From Lineus longissimus (Eukaryota > Nemertea > Pilidiophora > Heteronemertea > Lineidae), in the NCBI RefSeq assembly GCF_910592395.1, contig NC_088325.1, forward strand, positions 2,695,501-2,759,500: a stretch of DNA of 64,000 nucleotides, read 5' to 3'. A program made the position numbers and the translations under genes. How positions within the stretch are numbered: position 1 is the first letter of the stretch; each line of letters begins with the position of its first letter. The notes beneath the pieces were generated by a model, which was not told the origin of the DNA, ran no database searches, and was given only the letters and a program-made list of their open reading frames with translations. This document shows, piece by piece, positions 26,994-37,518 of the stretch.

Positions 26994-27608
26994 CCGGCTA
27001 TAAATGTACAAGAATTATAATAAAACACACCGTGGCAACACCTTGTATACTTTTATTGAATTTCCCATTTGTAAGCAACATATTGGCGATGATCGTTCGG
27101 CCAGACAATTGATCTGGGTATTTCCGAGTATGATTAGGACAAGCGAACATTGCCGAAAGGAAGAGGACTAAACTGAATGGGAGACTGCCATACGAACGCA
27201 CAAACTGAATCCAAACATGCTCGCTGCAGTGACAGCAAACACTCCACAAGTTGAACCTCTGCCCGAGATGCCACTTTAAAGTTTATATTTCAATCCTTTA
27301 TACTTCCTTTTTGCCATCTATAGTCGATCCTTTTATCACTTGAATTACCCTGAAACAGCGTGTTAATTCAAATTACTATACCGGCTACTGGCCGCCGGAT
27401 ATTGACGATAGACCCGACGAAAATCTTTGTTGGTTGGTGAAATTAAGGGGCGAATGGTTTGAAAGGCGCTGCTGCAGTTTCTTTGAAATTATTGCTAACA
27501 AATCTTAAAATTTCCTGCGTCATTATATCATGTTGATGAACGAAATCTATATGCAGAGGTTTAGAGTTTTTCTGACAATTTTGCAAAAACAAAACGGCAT
27601 TCGCATGA

Positions 27609-28124
27609 TTTTTGGCACATCAAACTTATGTTACAGTTAGTACCGGTGCGGTACACAGATAAGTCAAAATGGACATCACAAAGTTCAACACACTCTTGAA
27701 CTAAGGCGACAAACTTTCGCCCGAAATTGCAGTGCAGTGTAGTGCATGCATGAACACGTGCCGTTTATAACATTACAGAAACGTACAGGAAATGTACATG
27801 AAAAAAGCACGTGGGTACGGGATATGATGGCGGTGAAACATTTGGGAAAATCGATCTTGGTTCCCGGCCGAGCCCCCAATTTGTTGCGATAGGTCTTAGT
27901 CAATCACACAAAACGTAACTCAAAATGAACTACACAAGACCATTGCACAAATGAACACAAGATCGATTCAAAGATCTACCGATAAGTGTATTTAAAACTG
28001 GTAAAAAACTATTATAGAGAATTTGCATCTTTTGACAGTAACGCCATCTTACCCGACGACTTGCGTCGTCTCCAACCAATTCCTAACCGGCCGGGATGAC
28101 CGAAGACAACCGAAGGGGGTCACA
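27609..28124 (-). mobile_element. LTR retrotransposon fragment: 5' LTR and leader
   Basis: On the minus strand an LTR of 243 bases runs from TGTGACCCCCTTCGG at 28124 to CTATCGCAACA at 27882, with the TG...CA ends of LTRs. It is followed after two bases by a GGGGGCTCGGCCGGGAA primer-binding-like site. About 250 bases of untranslated leader follow, and the fragment ends near 27609 where array sequence (GGCATTCGCATG) resumes. No gag, pol or env reading frame is present and I see no second LTR. The Ty3/Gypsy group is likely but unproven. Confidence 0.6.
27862..27879 (-). promoter_or_regulatory. tRNA primer-binding site of the LTR element
   Basis: GGGGGCTCGGCCGGGAA directly inside the 3' edge of the LTR. 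It resembles the proline-tRNA type of primer-binding site used by many retroelements, with at least one mismatch. Confidence 0.45.
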
Positions 28125-28829
28125 ATACGTGTAGTCCAAGTTCAATATTGTCATTGCGACGAGTTGTAAATGCTTATACATTTACAAACTTTCAAAAAAA
28201 AGACTTCTTAAAAAAAGTTTACACATTATAAAATAATAATTTGCCAGAAGATACAAAACCTTCATAAATCGTCAGAAAAGTTTTTAAGACAAGAAATATG
28301 AGTCCTCAAATGAACAACGTTTCCAGGGAAACCGACCGGCTCCACCTGTTCGACCAATTATGATTTGCAAAATGCATGGCCGTACAAATTTCATGTCAAC
28401 AAGTTCACTCAAAACGTTGTAAAATAATAACTTTATCCAATGGCCTCTTTCTGTAAAAAAAAACGCCTAATTATATTGAAACCTCTTGGTAATATCCATG
28501 GAAATTAGCTGAGTTAATAAACGTTTGCCGTGCACATCAATCGTGCCGGCTGAATCATATAAATAGATACTATTAACATTGTAGCGGTGTAGTTCCCGTT
28601 GTTTGCCCTCTCACATCACACCATGTCAGTAAGTTTTATAAGTGCGGGAGGGCGTGCGATAAGGAAAATGGCCAAACTGACGTCATCACCCCGGTTATTC
28701 AGATCTCAAAACAGACGGGCAACACCCATTCTGACCTGAGTTGCTGATGCCCGATTTTAAATGCACCCAGCGAAGATTTTCCAAAAAATCTCTATAAATG
28801 TCAAGAAAGTACCTGACCACGAACGATTA

Positions 28830-29609
28830 AAGGGAATGGCCCGTCAAAAAATGGGGAGTTTTGGACGGCCCGGTCAAAACCTTAGGCGGGAATAAGGTTT
28901 CATTGATAAATATAAGGAGTTTCAAGGCCCCCAAATCACTTGTAAGGTTCAATAGATACTGGCCTTTCATTGGTTTACCGTCTGCGTATCATTTACTTAC
29001 TCTCATTTTGAAAAATATGACAATATTTACGATCACGTTATTGATTTTTGCAACATTTTCGGTAACGCGCCCCTTGCGGATCTGTAAGGAACCATTCGGA
29101 TGCTTGAAAAATGCTTCGTCTCGTCGATTCGCTCGCGGATAAACGCATCAGATTGACTGCAGCAACTTTTAATTGTTGGAGACAGAGAAGGAAGGAATAT
29201 GATTATCAGTTTGATGAAAACTTTGCAAAGTTTCTTCTTGGGACTCGAAATCCATACTACTATTCTCTCCATTTTCCATTTTCTCCTCTCTCCAACTCAC
29301 TACTATCGCTATTGACTGCGTAACATATACTAACATTCTTTCGCTATCATTGCTAACTTCATTTACTAGAACACTGGCCTCTTTGTAACTGATTATGTAA
29401 CCCATAGTGGAAACACCTGACAGCGCCGCCCGGCATGATCCACGTGCTACTGGCATATTTATAACTCGTAGTAAATAAGGTTGTAAAAATATGCAAATGA
29501 GATGCCGTATATGGAAACCATGACGTCACTAAGCAGTTCTTATTTCTGCTACGGGTGGCGCTGTTGCTTGCTTCTGGAGGCGCTATTCAACCTCTTTAAG
29601 TGTCAGTCC
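28830..29609. other. unique block in the U4/U5 spacer, next to the gap
   Basis: From AAGGGAATGGCCCGTC to the gap this sequence has no match elsewhere in the window. It contains a 41-codon secreted-peptide ORF (29017-29142) and a 95-codon minus-strand frame (29169-29456) that I cannot interpret. An octamer ATGCAAAT lies near 29488. Confidence 0.5.
29017..29142 (+). CDS. possible small secreted peptide precursor (41 aa)
   Basis: ATG at 29017 opens MTIFTITLLIFATFSVT, a good signal peptide (short N-region, hydrophobic core residues 3-14). It is followed by RPLRICKEPFGCLK with two Cys five residues apart (C23, C29) and then NASSRRFARG and TAA. A disulfide ring plus dibasic RR and a terminal Gly are what small peptide hormones or antimicrobial peptides show. 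The downstream RR-F-A-R-G could also be just a chance end. A TATAAGG lies about 100 bases upstream. No homologue is recognised, and ORFs of this size occur by chance. Confidence 0.25.
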   Translation: MTIFTITLLIFATFSVTRPLRICKEPFGCLKNASSRRFARG

Positions 29610-29709
29610 NNNNNNNNNNNNNNNNNNNNNNNNNNNNNNNNNNNNNNNNNNNNNNNNNNNNNNNNNNNNNNNNNNNNNNNNNNNNNNNNNNNNNNNNNNN
29701 NNNNNNNNN
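29610..29709. other. assembly gap of exactly 100 N
   Basis: A round 100-N gap of unknown true size. The sequence right of it (U5) is near-identical to 14429 onward (U1), so the gap marks a scaffold join inside the array. Confidence 0.99.
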
Positions 29710-29795
29710 TTTGTACGTTGCATCTGCTCACTTGGAAATACTTCTCCAATGGTTTTATTAATTTCTTTGATGGCCAAACCTCTCGAAGCGATTTG

Positions 29796-31179
29796 CTAAC
29801 CAACTGGCGTAAACCGCCTACCGTATTTTATTGTCTCCTTGCTCTGTCCTTTACCCATATCTTTAATAGTCCGTACGGGTGATAATAGAACGCTATTAGT
29901 TAGCATTACTAGTCTGCGCTCTGTTCCATATTTACTTTGTTTCGACGGTATCCCAATATGCCAATAATGACGGAAACAAAGGTCACCGTATTGATCTTTG
30001 TGACAGTTTTCAAAGGAGCCAGAGGAGAGCATATGTCTCTGATAAATGTTACGCTGGAAAGTAAGTTTTTGTTTTTATGTAAAAGTAAATTCGCTGATGC
30101 CTTTCGATATCTCGAAATGTAAAAAAAACGCGGGATCGAAAACATTTCCAACCGCGTTCTAGGCTTGGGAAAGACGCGATATAGTGCAAGGAATCTATTC
30201 TTTATCCTTTTATAGAATAAGATATGACCTTGTCGACTGACGCAATAATATCCATGGGCAACTAGTTCAAATGTGTGCCAACTTTTCAGTTTATAAGGCG
30301 CCTCTTGCCCGCGTATCCAAGTTATATTAGATACGGTGAGAGTCTGACTACGCCAGGTCCGTTTGTGAACACAACCTATTACTAGTCGCGTTCTAGGCTA
30401 AGGAAAGACACGATATAATGCAAGTAATCCTTTATCTGGCCTTTTATAGAGTAAGATATGACCTTGTCGGCTGAGGCAATGATATCCCTGGTCAGGCTGT
30501 CTTACTGTTTGCCAACTATTCAGTTTATAAGGCGCCTCCTGCCCACCTATCCAAGTTATATCAGATACGGTGAGAGTCTGATTACGATGACGCAAGTTCT
30601 TTCTGAGAATACACCCTATTATAATGGCTTTTTTCAGGAATTGCGGCTGGGTAAACCTGGATCACAAAGCTGAACATGGGTGCTGACGAGGTAGGATTAT
30701 TGTGTCAAAATGACGACTTGATATCTTAAACAACTTAAGTGCAACCGGTTTGTATCCATTTTCCCGGCGCACGTATTTGATCAGCCGTAATTTCCCGTTG
30801 TAAATATTACTGAACATTTCCCTAAAAGGAGAGGAAACAGACACATTGTCAACAAGTGCGTAAACATTCCTTTGTTCAGGTTGGTAGACAAGTATACTTC
30901 TTAATCCCTAATAGTATGAATTACTACCACAATTTGTATCAGGTTTGACTTTGAGACGGATTATTGCTATACATGATCGAGTTTTGGCATGTGATAAAAC
31001 CTCACCTCTAGTTGATACATAAGCCATCCTCTAGTTATATTTACATCCTCCCTCTCCAAACATGTTGCCTTCTCACTATGCAGTCGGCAAACATGGCCGC
31101 CATCATGCTCTCGAGTATTGATAGTTTTGCAACTTAGCACCAAGAAGCAAACAAATGCGCAATGACACCTCGACCGCAT
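29796..31179 (-). pseudogene. array gene U5, internal deletion (sister of U1)
   Basis: Exon 1 (31179-31006) is open. As in U1 the exon-2 acceptor and start are deleted (junction near 30900-30915), the second body repeat is doubled, and the tail frame is shifted just before WHIGIPSKQSKYGTERR. Its tail from 30032 (MLSSGSFENCHKDQ) to TPVG at 29796 differs from U1's by one residue over 78. Confidence 0.55.
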
Positions 31180-31724
31180 GTTTTTATCATCAAAACTTGG
31201 CTGAATTATTTCTCGATCATGTGTAACCTTCTTGTAAAACCTGCTTTTGGTTGGCACCATTGTCAGTTATTGCCGAAAATGTACCAGACCACTATATCAA
31301 ACACAAGGCATGATCATGACCACTAGGCAGTATTAATAAACGTTGCATTAATTCATCCTACAACTTGACCTAATTCAATCAAAGATCTGATTGGCTTATT
31401 CAAACAACAACATTTCAACATGAGAGAGCATCAAAACTATTTCTGTGAAGCCGAAATAGTGTCGATATTTTACAAATACATGTAATTCAATTTTATAACA
31501 AGCATTATTGCCGGCTATTACTGTAGAAGAATTATAATGAAACACACCGTGGCAACACCTTGGATACTTTCATTAGAATTTGTTAATTCGGGTTTTCCGT
31601 GAAGCAGGAAACCGCTTGACAACAAGTGGTCCGTTTCAGCCAATCGACTGCTCGGAGTCGAAAGTACACCCTGCTTTATGAAATTTGGTACTATATATTA
31701 TATGTACTTCCTGTAATCACCTAT

Positions 31725-31985
31725 GCGCCGTCGACGTAACCGCAATAGCTCACCTACCGATCCCGATGGCCGAGTGGACCAGGCGACCGCCTCATAAATT
31801 GAAGGTCGAGCAGTCACCGGTGACTATAGTTCACCGTGCTTTATGAATAGTGTTACTCAACTTCCTGAGGTGTCACTTTCTTGACGGGCGAATGTGTTGA
31901 AAGGCGCTGCTGCTCAAAGGCGTTGCCGCAAGTGCTCAAATACCGAAGATCGAGCTGACGCTGGAGTCGAAGGTACACCGTGCTT
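31725..31985 (+). repeat. tRNA-SINE remnants in U5 spacer
   Basis: A-box-like TGGCCGAGTGG at 31767-31777, the best match to the tRNA consensus in the window, then GACCGCCTCATAAATTGAAG. Confidence 0.5.
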
Positions 31986-33605
31986 CATGGAATACGGCAC
32001 TCTACTATCAAAACACTCTCCCTAGTTCAGGCAATGAGGCTACACATCGCTTTATTGATCAGCAGAAACACAATGTTTTTTTCACGATATTGTATCCGAT
32101 ATTTCACTTGCATCGATCGAGATTGGATTGAAACTGAATGCCGTATATTTGAGAGAAAATGCTCTCTAGAAAATTAGTTTTTGAAGATATCCGTTCCCCC
32201 CCCCCCCCCGCCCTCAAAAAACGTACGGAGCGTTAACCCGAAATGTCATGAAAGATGGAATTCGTTAAATTTTGCATCCAAATATTATCGATGGGTTCTT
32301 GTAGTTTCAAAGATTTCAGTATTTCTTTTCTCTTGAAGTGAGGGAACAAGAAATACATACATGTAGTCCTAGTGTAATGTTGTCATTGCGACGAGTTGTA
32401 AATTCTTATACATTTACAAACTTTTAAAAAATTACTTAAAAAAAGCTTAATACACATTTTAAAATAAGATTTCGCCATATGATACAAAACCTTCATAAAT
32501 CATCAGAAAGTTTTTTAAGACAAGAAATATAAATCCTCAAATGAACAACGTTTCCATGGAAACCGATCGGCTCCAGCTTTTCGACCAATTATCATTTGCA
32601 AAATGCATGACCGTACCAATTTCATATCAACAAATTCACGAAAAAAACGTTGTAAAATGACGACTTGATCCAATGGCCTCTTTCGGTAAAGGAACTCGTA
32701 AATATATTAGAACCTCTTGGTATAATCCATGGAAATTAGCTGAGTTAATAGACTTTTGCCGTGCACATCAATCGTGCCGGCTGAAGCACATAAATAGATA
32801 CTATTAACATTGTGGCGGTGTAGTTCCCGTTGTGTGCCCTCTCACTTTACACCATGTCAGTAAGTTTTATAAGTGCGGGAGGGCGTGCGTTAAGGAAAAT
32901 GGCCAAACTGACGTCATCACCCCGGTTATTCAGATCTCAAAACAGACTAGCAGCTCCCATTCTGACCAGAGTTGCTGATGCCCGATTTTATATGCACCCA
33001 GCGAATATTTTTCAATAAAACACAAGAAAATCTCTATAAATGTCAAGAAAGCACCTGACCACGAACGATTAATGACTTCCTTCGGATCTCCAAACATTAA
33101 CCAAGAGATACGTGGCCGGACAACAGAATCTTACGCCCCCAAATCGAGTTCATGACGAGTTTATTGCCGTCAAGTGCTCGACTCTGAAATCTGTAAATGG
33201 AGGAGACTGGAGAAAGAGACTAAGCATGATCTAGAACAAAAGAAAACTGAAATCACAAAGTTTGATGAATATTTATAGACTTTCCATTATGACCAACAGC
33301 CCAAATTCCTCAATCTGTCATGTGCCACCTCCAATTCCCGTGGCGCAGTTGCCATCTTTAGATTTCAGTTGCCACTATCAAGACCAACTCATACCAGTTC
33401 GCCCACACCAGTCTCCCTCTAGTCATGACTTCACAGCTTGTGAATTCTCAGTTATAGTTCTAGTTCATGTTGTTGTTCGCCCTTGCAATTGATATACACC
33501 GTAGACTATAGGTCTTTGATGATTTAGTGTGATCTGCTTCCTCATAAATCCAACTCGAATGGTTTGACTAATTTCTGTGATGGCCAAACCTCTCGAAGCG
33601 TTTTG

Positions 33606-35027
33606 CTAACCAACTGGCGTAAACCGCCTAGCGTATTTTAATGTCTTCTTACTCTGTCCTTTACTCATATCTTCAATTGTCTTTACTGGTGATAATAGAA
33701 CGCTATTAGGTAGCAGTACTAGTCTGCGTTCTTTTCGATATTTACGTTGTTTCCACGGTATCCCAATATGCCAATTACTGACCGAAACAATGGTCACCTT
33801 ATTAATCTTTGTTACAGTTTTCAAAGGAGCCAGAGGAGAGCATATGTCTCTGATAAATGTTACACTGGAAAGCAAGTTTTTCTTTTTTTGTGAAAATAAA
33901 AGTGTTGATTCCTTTCGATAGTTTGAAAAGTAGAAAAAAGATGTATACGGGACCGACAACACTTCCAACCGCATTCTCGGTTTAGGAAAGACTCGATATA
34001 GTGCAAGGAATCCTTTATTTATCCTTTTATAGAATAAGATATAACCTTGTCGACTTACGAAATAATGTATTTTGGCATTGCGTTCGAAACTTTGCCAATT
34101 ATTTAGTTCAAAAAGCGCATTTTGCCCGCGTATCCAAGTTATATTAAATATGGAGAGAAAAGGACGACGATAGCTTCCTATGACAGCGCCAGCTATTACA
34201 AAGATGTTTTTCAAGACAATCGGCACGCAAATAATACAATGTTTAGTTGAACATAGGTGATGACGAGGTAGGATTATTGTGTCAAAATGACGAGTTGATA
34301 TATCAAACAACTTAAGTACAACCGGTTTGTATCCACTTTCCCGGCGCACGTAGTAGAGCAGCCATAATTTTCCGTTGTGAATATCACTGAACATTTTACT
34401 AAAAAGAGAGGAAACAGACACATTATGAACGAGAGCGTAAATATTCCTTTGTTCAGGTTGGTAGACAAGTATATTTCTTAAGGCATGAAGATGTCCTCTA
34501 TAATTTCGATGAACGAATAGTATCGAATTAGAATTGCCGTCAAACATAAACAGCCTGGCTTCATATTTACTTAAAATGACTGATACGGGGGGTTTGAAAA
34601 CGACTGGTTCAGAAACTCTGTACGTTTGGGTTCTTTTTTCCTGAAAGAGCAGTTGTTAAAGTGTAAGTAGATGAGCGCTGCACTGCTTTTCATTCTTGTT
34701 ACCACGGTACAGTGAGCCTTTAACCAGGGACCCAGAAACTTCTGTACGGAATGCCATATGGTATGATTTACTGCCACAATTTGTATCATATTTGACTTTG
34801 AGACGGATTTTAGCTATACCACGATCGAGTCTTTGCATGTGATAAAACATTACCTCTAGTTGATACATAAGCCATCCTCTAGTAATCTTTACATCCTCCC
34901 TCTCCAAACATGTTGCCTTCTCACTATGCAGTCGGCAAACATGGCTGTCATTATGCCCTCGGGTATTGATAGTTTTGCAACTTAGCACCAAAAAGCAAAC
35001 ATATGCGCAATGACACCTCGACCGCAT
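33606..35027 (-). CDS. array gene U6: intact two-exon secreted protein, 402 aa, unknown family
   Basis: The only fully open copy. Exon 1 (35027-34854) encodes 58 residues: MRSRCHCAYVCFLVLSC (signal peptide), a variable stretch (NTRGHNDS), then HVCRLHSEKATCLERED with two Cys. The donor is GAG/GTAATG; the 213-base intron ends CTGCTCTTTCAG. Exon 2 (34640-33606) adds 344 residues in phase 0. Its body has two related segments, NSNSILFVHRNYRGHLHALR (near residue 95) and QGYILFYKRINKGFLALYRV (near 235), each followed by a proline-containing loop (VYQPEQR, FPKPRMR). This suggests a repeated beta-sheet fold, perhaps a propeller. NVS and NIT glycosylation sites are present, and the end is strongly basic (KYRKERR...KYARRFTPVG). 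No transmembrane segment is convincing. I cannot name the family; a secreted role is inferred from the signal peptide and N-glycan sites only. Confidence 0.55.
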
Positions 35028-35650
35028 GTTGTTATCAGCAAAACTTGGCTGAATTATTTCTCGATCATGTGTAACCTTCTTGTAAAACCTGCTTCGGATG
35101 GGGACCATTGTCAGTTATTGCCGAAAATGTACGATACCACTATATCAAACACAGGGCATGATTATGACCACTGGGCAGTATTAATAAACTTTGCATTAAT
35201 TCATCCAACATCTTGACCTAATTCAATCAAAGATCTGATTGGCTTTTTTCAAACAACAACATTTCAACATGAGAGAGCATCAGAACTATTTCTGTGAAGC
35301 CGAAATAGTGCCGATATTTTACAAATACATGTAATTCAATTTTATAACAAACATTATTGCCGGCTGTTACTGTAGAAGAATTATAATAAAACACACCGTG
35401 GCAACACCTTGGATACTTTTATTGAATTTCCCATTTGCAAGCAACAAGTTGGCGATGATCGTTCTGCTGGACAATTGATCCGGGTATTTCCGAGTATGAT
35501 TAGGACAAGCGAACATTGCCGAAAGGAAGAGGACTAAACTGAATAAGAGACTGTCGTCCGAACGCACAAACTGAATCCAAACATGCTCGCGCGCTGCAGT
35601 GGCGGCAAACTCTCCACAAGTTGAACCTTTGCCCGAGATGCCACTTCAAA

Positions 35651-35660
35651 GTTTATATTT
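35651..35660 (-). promoter_or_regulatory. TATA-like box upstream of U6
   Basis: AAATATAAAC on the minus strand, about 620 bases before the U6 ATG. The same decamer and its surroundings recur upstream of U3 (22803), U4 (27281), U9 (47805), U10 (55293), U11 (59482) and U12 (63556), but the segment is missing before U1, U2, U5, U7 and U8. If it is the promoter, a 5' untranslated exon would be needed. Confidence 0.3.
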
Positions 35661-36099
35661 CATTCCTTTATACTTCATTTTTGCCATTTATAGTCGATCC
35701 TTTTATCACTTGAATAACCCTGAAACAGCGTGGTATTCAAATTACTATACCGGCTACTGGTCGCTGGATATTGACAAAAGACCCGACAAAAATCTTTGTT
35801 GGTTGGTGAAATTAAGGGGCGAATGGTTTGAAAGCCGCTGCTGTACAGTTTTTTTTGAAAATATTGCTAACAAATCTTAAAATTTCCTGCGTCATTATAT
35901 CATGTGAAGAACGAAATCAATATGCAGAGGTTTAGAGCTTTTCTAACAATTTTTTCCCATTTTTGGCCCACCCGGTATCATAACGAAGATGTTGTAGTTT
36001 CTTCTCAAAACTCGTGAGTGCCAGGAAGGCAGTGGGAATCAAATTCTCCATTCAAAAGTCAGTAAGAAACAGCATTCGCATGGTATTGGGAGCCTACTT

Positions 36100-36215
36100 G
36101 CCGTCGACGTAACCGCTCACATACCGATCCCGATGGCCCAGTGGCTCAGACATCCGCCTCAGAAATGGAAGGTCGAGCAGTCGTGAGAGTCGAAGGTACA
36201 CCGTGCTTTATGAAA
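36100..36215 (+). repeat. tRNA-SINE head in U6 spacer
   Basis: A-box-like TGGCCCAGTGG at 36133-36143 with CATCCGCCTCAGAAATGGAA; single copy here. Confidence 0.5.
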
Positions 36216-36749
36216 TGAGGCACTCTACTATTAAAACAATCGCCCTGGTTCAGGCAATGAGGCTACGCATCGCTTTATTGATCAACAGAAACATAATGTG
36301 TTTTTCAGGATGTTTGTCCGATATCTCACATGAATCAATCAAGTGTGGATTGAAACTAAAAGCTGTATTGTTGGGAGACAATGCCTACTAGAAAATTCTT
36401 CTTTTACTCTCTTGTAGTGAGGGAAACAAGAAATACATACGTGTAGTCCAAGTTTAATGTTATCATTGCGACGAGTTGTAAATGCTTATACATTTACAAA
36501 CTTTCAAAAAAATGACTTCTTAAAAAAAGCTTACGCATTTTAAAATAATAATTTGCCATATGATATAACCCTTCATAAATCGTCAGAAAGGTTTTATAGA
36601 CAAGAAATATGAGTACTCAAATGAGCAACGTTTCCATGGAAACCGATCGGGTCCACATTTTCGATCAATTATGATTCGCAAAATGCATATGGCCGTACCA
36701 ATTTCATGTCAACACATTCACTCTAAAGGTTGCAAAATGTTGACTTTAT

Positions 36750-36928
36750 CCAATGGCCACTTTTTCCATTGGGTTTATATAAATGATGACCCGATTGAAT
36801 GTATGAGACTGCCTGTTACTCTGCAGACAACTAGGCTAGACCAAAAGAATAATCTAGTCCAGGTAACCTCGACCCTATCCGCCGCAAAGCAGATGGTCGA
36901 GGAAGCCTCGTTGATTTACCCGAGGTGA
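36750..36928 (+). promoter_or_regulatory. CCAAT/TATA module with 41-codon ORF (U6 spacer)
   Basis: CCAATGG at 36750 and its inverse CCATTGG at 36766 precede TATATAAA at 36776-36783. An ATG at 36803 opens MRLPVTLQTTRLDQKNN and VTSTLSAAKQMVEEASLIYP, ending at 36928. The U11 spacer has a near-identical copy (ATG 60636 to 60761). In the U8 spacer the ATG is followed by TGA, and in the U10 spacer the region is rearranged. The promoter-like layout is good; the peptide is unrecognised and may be incidental. Confidence 0.3.
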
Positions 36929-37518
36929 ACCATACATTTTCAGTGCATACAGTGGATGCATTGTCATATCAAGCGCTCTGGTATTGTAGATTATTCACTT
37001 GGATGGAGGTGACCCATCCTACAGAAAAACACGTGGCCGGACACCGTAATCTTACGCCCCCAAATCGAGTTCATGACGAGTTCATTGCCGTCAAGTACTC
37101 GTCTCTGTAATGAGTGAATGGAGGAGACTGGTGAACGAGTCTAAGAATAGTCTAGAACAGAAGAAAACTGAAATCACAAAGTTTGATGAATATTTATAGA
37201 CTTTCCATTATGACCAACAGCCCCAATTCCTCAATCTATCATGTGCCACCTCCAATTCCCCGTGGCGCATTTGCCATCTTTAGATTTCAGTTGCCATTAT
37301 CAAGACCAACTCATACCAGTTCGCTCACACCAGTCTCCCTGGAGTCATGCATTTACAGCTTGTGAATTCTCAGTTCTAGTTGATGTTGTTGTTTGCCCTC
37401 GCAATTGATATAGCCTATAGGTCTTCGATGATTTTGTGTGTCTGATCTGCTTCCTCGGAAATCCTACTCGAATGGTTTTATTAATTTCTGTGATGGCCAA
37501 ACCTCTCGAAGCGTTTTG

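Larger units (their letters stand above)
29710..32830. repeat. long near-identical duplicate of 14429-17550 (U5 = U1)
   Basis: Gene remnants, upstream region, SINE remnants and the poly-C/CCCAAAAAACGTACGG stretch match U1 with few differences, much closer than any other pair at this distance. The shared exon-2 deletion and doubled second repeat show common descent after those events, or that these are two alleles. Confidence 0.85.
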
